A stretch of 64,000 nt of DNA, from NCBI RefSeq assembly GCF_029761915.1, contig NZ_CP121695.1, forward strand, positions 8,523,501 through 8,587,500. Reading direction: 5' to 3'. The notes beneath the pieces were generated by a model, which saw only the letters and a list, made by a program, of their open reading frames with translations, ran no database searches and was not told the DNA's origin. Below, piece after piece: positions 28,508 through 37,097 of the stretch. Position numbers and translations under genes: made by a program. The first letter of the stretch is position 1. Every line of letters starts with the position of its first letter. Source of the stretch: Bradyrhizobium sp. CB1650 (GTDB lineage: Bacteria > Pseudomonadota > Alphaproteobacteria > Rhizobiales > Xanthobacteraceae).

Positions 28508-30222
28508 ATTGAGTCGGTGGCTGCGCGCGCCATGGGATGAGGAAAAGGCGCTGCAACGGACGTTGCCGGACGACGTGCTGAGATCGTCATGCGTGGCCTG
28601 GAGAAGGAAGACAAAGCGGGGGTCTACGAGCAGCTTTGTGCTCCAAATGCTCGCCATCGGCTCCTGAAAGCGGGTCGCAACGTCGTCGGGAATGTTGATC
28701 TGCCGCTTGCCGTAGTAAGATCCTCCACGGGTAACGGCTGCTTTCAGCGTCGCCCAGTGCGCTCCCTGAAGATCCCTGAGATAATCTCTCACTTCGTCTT
28801 CAGCGATCTCGCGAGCCTCGCTCACGAGCAGCTTTATTCTGTCTTGCGCGGTAGAATCGAGGAATTCACGAAAGGCCCCCCTCCGTGAATCTCGTTCTAC
28901 TCTCTTCTCGGAGACGAATAGATCGAGTTCACGTTTGAGAGCTTCTTCGATCTCCTTCTCTCGGGCCCGAGTGCGCCAGAGAGTCTCAAGCCGTCTCAGT
29001 TCAGAACTAGCAGCTTCTCTAAGCCGCCCTGACACTTCAACAAGATCTCTCTCGAGCTTTCCGAGCTCCTCCTCAGCGATGTTAGCAAGCGCAATCGAAA
29101 GCTCGGGAATTCCCGTTTCGGCGTCGTCGCGCAAGAACGGCTGATCGTCGTCGTCGTCGAGCAATATCTTGCGGTATTCCGGCGCGGAGACTGGATGAAC
29201 CTGCAGGTCTTGCAGAATCGTTTCGCGCGCCTTTGTCCTGGAGCTGACAAGTTCAGCGTTGGTGGAAACGCCAATGCTGCCTAACTGATCCGCAATCTGC
29301 GACCGCATACGGGTTTTGAAGCCGGCTCGTGTATCGGCAAAAAAGTCCCGGCGTTTGGGCCTGCCCTCAGGAGGCAGGTTGCGCCACTCTTCGCTCGCGA
29401 CATCATCAACTTTCGTAATCGCAACGAAAAGGCTGCACGGATCGCTGCTCGGATCGTCGACAGCTCCCACTAGGCGGTCCCAATAGCCGCTGTTACGCAA
29501 TAGCTCAATGGTTTCGCTCGTCAGCCCCGCGCGGTCTACCGTTAGAATGACTGCACGCGCGGCGCCGCGGATATAGGCTTGCGTCGCGCTGCGATAGGCA
29601 TCGCCAGCAACGCCTACCCCAGGGAGATCTACCAAATCGAGCCCTGCTTTCAGCAATAATGAGGGCCAGCCGACGTGAATCTTGCGAATGATAGGGGCGA
29701 GAAACCCGGTTGTGTGCGCCTTCAGCTCAGTCGCAAACCGAACTTGCCCGTTGCTTTCGAGCTCGAAATGAGCCTCCTTTTCAGCGAGCGCGAGCGCTTG
29801 CTGAACCCGCTCTAGGCGGGCACGATCCTCCGGCAGAATGTCGCTTCGGCTTTCGTAGCCGCAGGCGAAGCGGAGCGCATTCACGAGGTAGCCAAGCGTG
29901 CGCTCGCCAAATTGATCGCCAGTTACAATCTGCTGGGCCTGCTTCCGATAGGACGCGATGGGCGAGTTTTGCTCACTGGCTTCCGAAGGTCCTGCCGAGA
30001 TCTCAGTCTCAACTTCCGCACGCTCCTCAGCATCCAACTCATGGAAAGATGCCTCACTCGCGTCGGACTGCCCGGTTCTCTTTGCGGCTTGTTCTAATGC
30101 AAAGCCAACTCGCCAAAGAAGCGACCGCTTGTGATAAGAGGCGCGGAACCATGGCTTTTCGCGAAACGAAACCTCAGTCGCGAGAGCCGTCAGGGGCCCC
30201 ATCCCTCCCGCCGGTAGGACAT
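28433..30222 (-). pseudogene. dynamin-like GTPase, C-terminal part (disrupted by IS)
   Basis: Continues the gene begun at 31717-31981. It contains GGMGPLTALATEV (switch I Thr), DLPGVGVAGD (G3) and AITKVDD (G4), then long coiled-coil helices (GKLERDLVEVSGRLREAASS and ERDSRRGAFREFLDSTAQDR), as in bacterial dynamin-like proteins that remodel membranes. Removing the IS and one GGTC copy yields a continuous 684-codon frame. The final 60 or so codons (28433 to about 28615) lie antisense to a yedK remnant and look unlike dynamin, so the true C-terminus was lost before the IS arrived or at another event. Confidence 0.8.
28508..28640 (+). pseudogene. yedK (HMCES/SRAP) C-terminal remnant, frameshifted
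   Basis: The plus strand reads RWLRAPWDEEKALQRTLPDD and VLR, then one frame away IVMRGLEKEDKA. These match the last part of rhizobial YedK proteins (W(M/L)RAPWDEAKALQRPLPDD ... IVMRG). One base is missing between VLR and IVM. The fragment overlaps, in antisense, the end of the dynamin-like frame. With the two N-terminal pieces near 1.0 and 3.2 kb this makes three yedK relics. Confidence 0.65.
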
Positions 30223-30226
30223 GGTC
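30223..30226. repeat. target-site duplication GGTC (left)
   Basis: GGTC directly left of the IS1182-like element; the same four bases follow the right end at 31717-31720. One copy is needed to restore the dynamin-like reading frame, which confirms the duplication. Confidence 0.8.
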
Positions 30227-31716
30227 GATTCTGTTGAAAAAGGCGGCAGTTGCGACTCAAGGGTAGCAGTGATTCAGTCTGTCTAATTGGCAGGACTGAA
30301 GATCATGATGGGGCATCGGCAAGTCGAACAGGTTGCGTTGTTCTATGAGTTCTCGCTCGAGAAGCATATCCCCGCCGACCACCTGCTTCGGTCGATCGAT
30401 AGGTTTGTTGACCTTCAAGAGATCAGGCGGGACCTGGCGCCGTTCTATAGTAGCATTGGTCGGCCTTCGATCGATCCGGAGCTGATGATCCGGATGCTCC
30501 TGATCGGGTACTGCTTGGGCATCCGATCGGAGCGGCGGCTGTGCGATGAGGTCCATCTCAATTTGGCCTACCGGTGGTTCTGCCGGCTCGGTCTGGATGG
30601 GGCAGTGCCGGATCACTCGACGTTCTCCAAGAACAGGCATGGCCGCTTCCGGCAGAGCGATCTCTTCCGTCGCGTGTTCGAGAGCGTCTTGCGCCGCTGC
30701 ATTGAAGAGCGATTGGTCGGTGGTGAAGGATCGCGGTCGATGCGAGCCTGATCAAGGCCGATGCCAATCGGCAGAAGGGGATCGAAGGCGACAAGGGACT
30801 TCCGCCGGAAGCCGCTGGCCGCGCGATCGATGAGTATCTGGCCGTCCTCGACGATGCCGCCTTTGGAGCTGCGACCGAGGTCACCCCGAAGTTCGTGTCG
30901 CCCTCCGACCCGGCGGCGCGCTGGACGGGGCGCACGGCGGCCAAGCGTTCTTTGCCTACTCGACGAACTACCTGATCGACGTTGAGAACGCGATCATCGT
31001 TGATGTTGAAGCAACCACGGCGATCCGACAGGCCGAGGTCCTCGCCGCCAAACGCATGATCGAACGTTCGATGGAGCGCTTCGACATCTATCCGGCCAGG
31101 CTCATGGGCGACAGCGCTTACGGCTCGGCTGAGATGCTCGGCTGGCTGGTCTATGAGCATGGCATCGAGCCGCATGTGACGGTGTTCGACAAGTCAGGGC
31201 GCCAGGATGGTACCTTCTCACGCGACGACTTCACCTACGACCATGCCAGCGATGTCTACGTCTGCCCCGGCGGCAAGTTGCTGACGACGACCGGCTCATT
31301 AATCGATGGTGGGACACTACGCTACCGGGCGAGCAAGTATGATTGCCAAGCTTGCCGTCTAAAGCCCCGGTGCTGTCCAAAGGAGCCGGCTCGATACGTG
31401 CCGCGATCGATCTATGAAGGCGCTCGTGACATGGCGCGCGAGATCGCGCGATCTTGGGAGGGGCTGGTATCGCGGCGGCTTCGCAAAAAGATCGAGATGC
31501 TATTTGCGCATCTCAAGCGCATTCTCAAGCTCGACCGTCTACGTCTACGAGGCCCAAACGGCGCGCGTGACGAGTTCATCCTCGCAGCCATCGCCCAGAA
31601 CCTCCGGAAGATGGCCAAGCTGATCCCGATGCCCACCCTGAGGCCCGCATAGATCCGGCAAAAGGCAGTGCACGCGGCATTACAATCAATTACTGCCGGG
31701 CTTTTTCAACGGAATC
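30227..31716 (+). mobile_element. IS1182-like element inserted in a dynamin-like gene
   Basis: 1490 bp with terminal repeats GATTCTGTTGAAAAAGG on the left and, as complement of the right end, GATTCCGTTGAAAAAGC. It is flanked by GGTC duplications. Inside is one transposase gene broken by two frameshifts. Related sequence lies at 11255-12496 without its left end. Family assignment rests on the transposase N-terminus (FYEFSLEKHIPADHLLR) and general layout. Confidence 0.85.
30305..31652 (+). pseudogene. IS1182-like DDE transposase with two frameshifts
   Basis: Starts MMGHRQVEQVALFYEFSLEK and is readable in three frames. Frame one runs to GGEG (about 30730), frame two from VDASLIKADANRQKG to SDPAARWTG (about 30933), frame three from AHGGQAFFA to the stop at 31652. 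Compared with the 11.3-12.4 kb copy, one base is missing in GGATTTGCAGTC (here GGATCGCGGTC) and one G in GACGGGGGCGCAC (here GACGGGGCGCAC). Catalytic blocks such as DHSTFSKNRH and GDSAYGSAEML survive. Not functional as written. Confidence 0.85.
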
Positions 31717-31720
31717 GGTC
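31717..31720. repeat. target-site duplication GGTC (right)
   Basis: Right-hand copy of the 4-bp duplication made by the IS1182-like insertion; it corresponds to the Asp codon of GGKD in the dynamin-like gene. Confidence 0.8.
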
Positions 31721-31981
31721 CTTACCGCCCGCGAGGGCATTTAATAGTGTGCTCTTTCCCACTCCCGAATGGCCGAGAAAGCAAACGGTGACTCTCTCGG
31801 GCCTAGCGAGAACACGCTCGAGGCGTTCAGCATCATTATCGAGCGGAGGGAGAACTTCGGGCGCGTTCGCTTGAAGGAAAGGTCTTGCTTGATTTCTGAA
31901 CCATTGAACCAACGAATGGGCTTCTGACCGGGCACCCGCGAGCGAGCTGGCGGACGCCGGCCGAAGTAAGATTTCTTGCAT
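31717..31981 (-). pseudogene. dynamin-like GTPase, N-terminal part with P-loop
   Basis: The ATG at 31981 starts MQEILLRPASASSLAGARSE and leads to VTVCFLGHSGVGKSTLLNAL, the G1 P-loop of dynamin-like GTPases (about residues 64-83), then AGGKD. The frame is cut there by the IS1182-like element; the natural next residues are HVLPAGGMGPLTA on the far side. The gap to the remnant tRNA upstream is about 150 bp and AT-rich (TTTTTTATATG), where a promoter would be expected. Even if transcribed, the product would be a 90-residue stub. Confidence 0.85.
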
Positions 31982-32133
31982 TTTTTATATGTCCCCCCGC
32001 CTTTACTACTCTTGCGCGATTGTGCGCACTGCGCGAGCAGAAACAATATTTTTTTCAGGTTTATCCCGTTGGAGAAAAGTTGGAGAAGCGCCGCGCGAAA
32101 AGCGCGATAAACCAGCCAAGTGCTTGAAATCGC

Positions 32134-32182
32134 TGGCGCTCCCTAGGGGAATCGAACCCCTGTTTCAGCCTTGAGAGGGCTG
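32134..32182 (-). tRNA. tRNA-Glu(CTC) 3' remnant (possible att site)
   Basis: The complement reads CAGCCCTCTCAAGGCTG (anticodon arm, anticodon CTC), then AAAC and AGGGGTTCGATTCCCCT (T arm) and AGGGAGCGCCA (acceptor 3' strand with encoded CCA). The 5' half, which should read GCTCCCTTCGTCTAG..., is absent; sequence right of 32182 does not pair. Truncation at the anticodon stem is the typical footprint of a tyrosine integrase that uses a tRNA gene as target. It cannot be a working tRNA. Confidence 0.7.
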
Positions 32183-32544
32183 AGCAGCCGAAGCGAGTTC
32201 GCGGCCGACATTGTCACTGGCTTCAAGCGCCGAGTCCTTGGACGGCGCGGAGTACGCGATTCCGGCCTCGATCCAATCATCAAGGATTAGATTGCTCGGG
32301 TTTTGTCAGGATGCGTGGCAAGTTCCACCTGAAGCGTGCAAGAGCGGGGAATGGAGGAGTCTGGTTCAAGCGAATGAGCAAGCAGCAAAGAAGAGGGCCT
32401 TCAACAGATTGCCTATGAAGGATTCAGCTACGAAGCTCTCAAGGACTAGACTGCCGTTCGCATGCGAAACGGCGCTACGAATGCGCTACGGATCGAGATT
32501 GCGTCGACGCGGCCGGCCTAACATATTGATATCGTGTGGCTTCT
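32183..32544. other. unassigned sequence between tRNA-Glu remnant and tRNA-Met
   Basis: About 360 bases without a credible gene. A plus-strand frame (32211-32588) runs into antisense tRNA-Met and is spurious. By the orientation of the tRNA-Glu remnant, this is the side on which an integrated element would have begun. Confidence 0.4.
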
Positions 32545-32621
32545 TGGTAGCGGGGGAGGGACTCGAACCCCCGACCCCAGGATTATGATTCCCGTGCTCT
32601 AACCAGCTGAGCTACCCCGCC
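32545..32621 (-). tRNA. tRNA-Met(CAT), elongator type
   Basis: A complete 77-nt cloverleaf on the minus strand. The acceptor GGCGGGG pairs with CCCCGCT (one G-T), D arm GCTCAGCTGGTTAGAGC, anticodon arm CGGGA-ATCATAA-TCCTG with anticodon CAT, T arm GGGGGTTCGAGTCCCTC, discriminator A and encoded CCA. The normal G1-T72 pair and A73 differ from the initiator tRNA, whose first pair is mismatched, so elongator Met is favoured. Confidence 0.93.
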
Positions 32622-32887
32622 ACAGGGCTCGCGGGGCCAAAACGGCCGATCTCGCGAACGCGCGGCATATAAGGAAGGGGATTGCGGGCTGTCAAGCAAA
32701 GTGCAGGCGATTGGGTGGGGTGATTTCGGGACCGGAATCGGCGGGTTCGGCACCAAACCCGCCTACGTTCGGGCACCAAATTCATGGAGAGCCCACTCGC
32801 CCGAAATTCGCGCTTCGCGCCGGCCTCGCCCGCGTCCGCCTCCGCTGAAGCTTCGGCGGGACAGGCGCGAGGAGCGGCGAAAAGAGC

Positions 32888-33247
32888 CTATTTTGGCCGG
32901 ACGTTCGGGTCGCCGCCGGGGCTGCCGGGGGGCGGGATCACCGGGGTGTTGCCGCCGTCGGGCGCTGGGGCGTGCATTTCTGGATCGACGCCGGAAGGCG
33001 GGCAGATCACGCCGTCGGACTTTGCCAATTTGTCGCCGAGCGGTTCCCGCGCCTGGCCGGTGGTGGTGCCGTCCGGCTTGGCCGGGCTTTGCAGCCGGTC
33101 CTGCGGCGTGCAGTCGCTGGCGTGCTGCGGCGACGGCGGCGCGGTCTGCTGCGGCGGCGTCGCCGGTGCGGGCGGAGCCTGCGCGATCGCGGCGCCGGGG
33201 GCGGCGATCAGGAGGCTTGCCAGGATGAATGTCGATGTCGTGCGCAT
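32888..33247 (-). CDS. proline-rich secreted hypothetical protein (119 aa)
   Basis: MRTTSTFILASLLIAAPGAA and IAQAPPAP give a Sec signal peptide with cleavage after AIA or AQA. The mature part is Pro/Ala/Gln-rich with two Cys (SDCTPQDRLQSPAKPDGTTT and DGVICPPSGVDPEMHAPAPD) and ends GNTPVIPPPGSPGGDPNVRP. The block DKLAKSDGVICPPSGVDPEM is a known conserved end in Bradyrhizobium exported proteins. Probably periplasmic and disordered. Function is unknown; it follows pmtA on the same strand. Confidence 0.7.
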   Translation of the reverse strand: MRTTSTFILASLLIAAPGAAIAQAPPAPATPPQQTAPPSPQHASDCTPQDRLQSPAKPDGTTTGQAREPLGDKLAKSDGVICPPSGVDPEMHAPAPDGGNTPVIPPPGSPGGDPNVRPK

Positions 33248-33292
33248 GGAACGGAAACGCCCGGATCAGCCGCGGCGTTCCCCCTCGCACGA

Positions 33293-33931
33293 TCACGATT
33301 TGCGGTAGCGTATCAGTGAAAAGTGCCCCATCGGCGGCATCGGCCGCCGCTCGGCGAGCGTGATGCCGCCATGCTTCGTGGCCCAATTGACCAGGCGCTC
33401 CCACGGGAATTCCGGGCGCCAGCCGAGCCGGCGGGCGATCGGCGCGAACGCGAGTTCGAACAGCTTTCGCGGGCCGCTTTCGGCGCCGATGTGATTGACG
33501 AGGATCAGCTCGCCGCCGTGCTTGAGCACGCGCACGAACTCGTCGAGCGTGCCTTCGGGATCGGGCACCGCGGTGATGACGTATTGCGCGACCACCGCGT
33601 CGAAGAAGCCGTCGGGAAACGCGAGATTCTTCGCGTCCATCACCGAGAGCACCTCGACATTAGAGAGCCGGAGCGCACGCACGCGCGCCTGCGCCTTTCG
33701 CAACATCGGCTCGGAGATGTCGACGCCGCAGATCCTCGTGGTGCGCGAGTAATCCGACAGCGACAGGCCGGTGCCGACGCCGACGTCGAGGATGCGGCCG
33801 CCGATCCGGTCGGCCTCCGCGATGGTCGACTGCCGTCCGGCGTCGAACACCTTGCCGAACACGAGATCGTAGACCGGCGCCCAGCGGCCATAGGCCTTCT
33901 CAATCCCGGCGCGCGAGATGTCTGCTGCCAT
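33293..33931 (-). CDS. pmtA: phosphatidylethanolamine N-methyltransferase, Rhodobacter type
   Basis: The 212-aa class I methyltransferase starts with AYGRWAPVYDLVFGKVFDAG. The SAM motif ILDVGVGTGLSL lies near 46-57, followed by CGVDISEPML, FDAVVAQYVITAVPDPEG and GELILVNHIGAESG. The end LGWRPEFPWERL is typical of Rhodobacter-type PmtA, which methylates phosphatidylethanolamine toward phosphatidylcholine using SAM at the inner membrane face. A UbiE-like methylase is the alternative, but the YxRWAPVYDLVFG start and the WRPEFP end favour PmtA. It lies 21 bp downstream of mnmA on the same strand. Confidence 0.75.
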   Translation of the reverse strand: MAADISRAGIEKAYGRWAPVYDLVFGKVFDAGRQSTIAEADRIGGRILDVGVGTGLSLSDYSRTTRICGVDISEPMLRKAQARVRALRLSNVEVLSVMDAKNLAFPDGFFDAVVAQYVITAVPDPEGTLDEFVRVLKHGGELILVNHIGAESGPRKLFELAFAPIARRLGWRPEFPWERLVNWATKHGGITLAERRPMPPMGHFSLIRYRKS

Positions 33932-33952
33932 GCCCCCTGCCCTAAGTGATTT

Positions 33953-35134
33953 CTAGCCGCGCACGGCCTCCGCGAGTGGCCTCGCCGTGCTGCTCGCGAC
34001 GTTCGCGGCCGCGCTCTGGATGAAGCCGCCGCCGAGCACGCGCGCCTGCCCGGAAGGCGCGTCATAGAAGACGCAGGCCTGGCCGGGCGAGACGCCCTCT
34101 TCGCCGGCGACCAGCTCGACCTCGTAATGACCGTTGCCGCCGCGCAGCCAGGCCGGCTGGGGACTGCGGGTCGAGCGCACGCGCACGAACATCTCGAGGC
34201 CGCCGCCGATGGCGCGGTCGATATCGCTATTCCCGATCCAGTTGACGTCGCGCAGCACGATGCGGTGCATCTTCAAGGCATCGCGCGGGCCGACCACGAC
34301 GCGGCGGTTGGCCGCATCCAGCCGCACCACGAACAGCGGGGCGCCAGAGGCGATGCCGAGGCCGCGGCGCTGGCCGACGGTGAAATTGGCGATGCCATGA
34401 TGCTGGCCGAGCACGCGGCCGTCGAGATCGACGATGTCGCCGGGATCCATCGCGTTCGGGCGCAGGCGGGTGATGATGTCGGTGTAGCGGCCGGTCGGCA
34501 CGAAGCAGATGTCCTGGCTGTCGTGCTTGTCGGCAACCGCCAGCCCGAAGCGGCGCGCGAGCTCGCGCGTCTCGGTCTTGGCCATGTTGCCGAGCGGGAA
34601 GCGCAAGTAATCGAGCTGCTCGCGCGTGGTCGCGAACAGGAAATAGCTCTGGTCGCGCTCGGGATCGGCCGCGCAGGTCAGCGCGCGGGAGCCGTCAGCG
34701 AGGCGATGCGAGGCGACATAATGGCCGGTGGCGAGCGCGACGGCGCCGAGTTCGCGCGCGGTCTTGAGGAGATCGCGGAACTTGACCGAGCGGTTGCACT
34801 CGATGCACGGCACCGGCGTCTCGCCGAGCGCGTAGCTGTCAGCGAAATTGTCGATGACGGATTCGCGAAAACGGTCTTCGTAATCGAGCACGTAGTGGGG
34901 AATGCCGAGCTTGGCGGCGACGTCGCGGGCGTCGTGGATGTCCTGGCCGGCGCAGCAGGCGCCCTTGCGATGGGTCGCCGCGCCATGATCGTAGAGCTGC
35001 AGCGTGATACCGACGACGTCGTAGCCTTCCGCCTTCAACAGCGCGGCTGTCGTCGAGGAATCGACGCCGCCCGACATGGCGACGACAACCCTGGTGTCCT
35101 GCGGACGGCCTTCGAGATCCAGACTGTTGAGCAT
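33953..35134 (-). CDS. mnmA: tRNA 2-thiouridine(34) synthase MnmA
   Basis: MnmA transfers sulfur to U34 of tRNA-Lys, -Glu and -Gln. The 393-aa protein shows the PP-loop SGGVDSS (21-27), the catalytic Cys C113 in [10 protein letters not shown] and the second active Cys C210 in [20 protein letters not shown] and [10 protein letters not shown] follow, with a C-terminal beta-barrel ending near [20 protein letters not shown]. The length is slightly above the E. coli enzyme owing to the ends. The start ATG at 35134 is the only good one. It is cytoplasmic and probably co-transcribed with pmtA. Confidence 0.95.
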   Translation of the reverse strand: MLNSLDLEGRPQDTRVVVAMSGGVDSSTTAALLKAEGYDVVGITLQLYDHGAATHRKGACCAGQDIHDARDVAAKLGIPHYVLDYEDRFRESVIDNFADSYALGETPVPCIECNRSVKFRDLLKTARELGAVALATGHYVASHRLADGSRALTCAADPERDQSYFLFATTREQLDYLRFPLGNMAKTETRELARRFGLAVADKHDSQDICFVPTGRYTDIITRLRPNAMDPGDIVDLDGRVLGQHHGIANFTVGQRRGLGIASGAPLFVVRLDAANRRVVVGPRDALKMHRIVLRDVNWIGNSDIDRAIGGGLEMFVRVRSTRSPQPAWLRGGNGHYEVELVAGEEGVSPGQACVFYDAPSGQARVLGGGFIQSAAANVASSTARPLAEAVRG

Positions 35135-35439
35135 GACTTAACGGCTGTTGAATGCGAGTGCGGCGGCTGGCGTTTCCCGCGAGATCCTGTTGGCCTTGGT
35201 CGGGACACCCGCGGTCCCGGGGAACTCTGGTTCCCCCGGGAACGGCTTGCCCGGTCGAAAGCGGCTGAAAGCTTACCCTTTAATATAGGCCGCCTTCCGG
35301 TGAAGCAATCGCGCGCGGGACCGCCTGAGGCAATTCTTGCCGGGGAGGCAGAAATGGCGGGGTCGCGAGGGCACCGAGGACATCGGGGTCTTTTCTATAA
35401 GATACTGATTTTTCTTGATAAATAGCCAACTCGCTGGGC

Positions 35440-35455
35440 TGGCCCGCTCCTTGCT
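35440..35455 (+). promoter_or_regulatory. sigma-54 promoter upstream of fliK
   Basis: TGGCCCGCTCCTTGCT matches TGGC(A/C)CG-N4-TTGC(A/T), with GG and GC 10 bases apart. Transcription would begin near 35466. This fits late flagellar genes, which in this group are switched on by the sigma-54 activator FlbD encoded at the far end of the cluster. The predicted start point argues for a fliK start downstream of the ATG at 35472. Confidence 0.75.
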
Positions 35456-35492
35456 AATTCCTTGTCCGTAGATGTTTGCGAGAGGCTTTGCT

Positions 35493-37085
35493 GTGGTCGG
35501 TGTGACGTCAGATGTAGCTGCCAGCGTGCCCATGCCGAGCGCGCCGCAAAAGCCTGCCCGCGCGCAGGGTTCGCAAGGCGCGTCCGCAAACGACTCCTTC
35601 GGCGCGCTGGTCGACAGCAACACGCAAGCGATCGGCAACAATGCGCCGCCGGCCGCGTCCGATCCGGCGCCGCGCCGTAGCGACGCCGCGCCGTCATCGT
35701 CCGACAAGGGCCCGCGCGACACCGCCTCGACCGACCAGTCGTCGCAGAGCAAGGCGAGCGACAATGCCGATTCATCGCCGCCGGCGAGCGACGACACCTC
35801 CGCCAAGGCGAGCGACAAGCCCAGGGACAAGACAGAAACCACCAAAGCTTCCGGAAAGTCCGAGGAGAGCAAGGCCGAAAAGAGCGACGATACCGACACC
35901 CTCGGCGCCGCCGTCGACGCCGCGACCGCTACGCAGGTGGACGCGACGCAGGCCGCCACACCGGATCCGAACGCGATCGTCGTTGCCGCCCCCGTGGTGC
36001 CGACCGACCCGAACGCCGCTGCGGGCCAGGCTGGCAACGCTTCCGATTCGCCGCTGACGATCGCCGCCGCCGGTCTCGCCGCCAGCGCCTCGACCGCGGC
36101 GCAGATCGCAGGCGCCAAGACCGATACGGCTACGGCGAGCGACAAGAGCGCCAAGACTGCGGGTGCCAGCGTGAGCGCGGACACCTCGGCGACGCTCGCG
36201 GATGCTGCGACCGGTACGACGGCGGCCGATGCCAAGACCAACGGCGCCCAGCTCGTGGCAGTCGAGCAGGGCACGCCAAAAACCTCGTTCAAGGCCGCCG
36301 CCACCGCGCAAGGACAGACCGACGTCTCGAATATCGGCCAGGACGCGGGCAAGACGGGCGCCACCACCGCGCAAAATCCTGCGACGACGAATCTCAACGC
36401 GACCGCGCATCCGCAAGCCGCCAAGCCGCAGGCCGACGCCGGCGCGACCGATGCAAAGACAAACGCATCCGATCGCAGCACCGATGCGACGCCTGGCACG
36501 CCTGCGACCCACGCCCACGCCAGCGCACAGGCCGCGATTACCGCGACCGACACCAGCGCGCAGACCGCCTCCGCCGTGCAGTCGCCGCTGACCACGACGA
36601 CCTCGACCGCGACCGCCTCCACCGCAACGCTCACCGCGACTGCGGCTACCAGTACGGCGGTGCCGATCAGCGGCGTACCGATCGAGATCGCCGCCGCCGC
36701 ACGCGCGGGAAAAACTCGGTTCGATATCAGTCTCGATCCGGCCGAGCTCGGCCGCATCGACGTGCGCATCAACGTCGACCGCAACGGCCAGGTCACCTCG
36801 CATCTCACCGTCGAAAAGCCGGAGACGCTGTCCATGCTTCGGCAGGATGCGCCGCAATTGCAGCGCGCACTCGACGATGCGGGCCTCAAGACCGGCAGCA
36901 ACGGCCTGTCGTTCAGCCTGCGCGACCAGAACGCATCCAGCCAGAACTCCGGCAACAACAACGACAATGGCGGCAATGCCCGCCGGCTGATCATCAGCGA
37001 CGAGGACGCTGCTCCCGCCGCGCCCGTGGGACGTAGCTACGGCCGCATGCTCGGTTCGAGCAGCGGCGTCGACATCAGAGTGTGA
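35493..37085 (+). CDS. fliK: flagellar hook-length control protein FliK
   Basis: About 530 residues. The first 370 are a Thr/Ala/Asp/Lys-rich, low-complexity ruler. The C-terminal hook-length control domain holds IEIAAAARAGKTRFDISLDP, AELGRIDVRINVDRNGQVTS and LTVEKPETLSMLRQDAPQLQ, RALDDAGLK. FliK is secreted during hook growth and triggers the export switch in FlhB. I place the start at GTG 35493 because GAGAGG lies 7 bases ahead and the sigma-54 start site would leave only about 6 nt before the ATG at 35472. flgD follows after 12 bp. Confidence 0.85.
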   Translation: MVGVTSDVAASVPMPSAPQKPARAQGSQGASANDSFGALVDSNTQAIGNNAPPAASDPAPRRSDAAPSSSDKGPRDTASTDQSSQSKASDNADSSPPASDDTSAKASDKPRDKTETTKASGKSEESKAEKSDDTDTLGAAVDAATATQVDATQAATPDPNAIVVAAPVVPTDPNAAAGQAGNASDSPLTIAAAGLAASASTAAQIAGAKTDTATASDKSAKTAGASVSADTSATLADAATGTTAADAKTNGAQLVAVEQGTPKTSFKAAATAQGQTDVSNIGQDAGKTGATTAQNPATTNLNATAHPQAAKPQADAGATDAKTNASDRSTDATPGTPATHAHASAQAAITATDTSAQTASAVQSPLTTTTSTATASTATLTATAATSTAVPISGVPIEIAAAARAGKTRFDISLDPAELGRIDVRINVDRNGQVTSHLTVEKPETLSMLRQDAPQLQRALDDAGLKTGSNGLSFSLRDQNASSQNSGNNNDNGGNARRLIISDEDAAPAAPVGRSYGRMLGSSSGVDIRV

Positions 37086-37097
37086 GGAGTATCCGCC

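Noticed and set aside
31989..32588. Two plus-strand frames ending LPRGIEPLFQP and GEGLEPPTPGL
   Set aside because: These are the well-known false proteins made by reading tRNA genes in antisense; they end inside the tRNA-Glu remnant and the tRNA-Met.
35335..35365. Possible FlbD (ftr-like) site, CCGGGGAGGCAGAAATGGC
   Set aside because: Looks vaguely like the Caulobacter ftr element, but I cannot recall a strict consensus for this group and the match is only partial.
35772..36857. Long minus-strand frame (361 aa) opposite fliK
   Set aside because: Composed of Arg/Gly/Ala repeats, a mirror of the Thr/Ala-rich, GC-rich fliK codons; fliK has domain support and context. The same applies to other long antisense frames over fliF, fliG, flbD, mnmA and napA.
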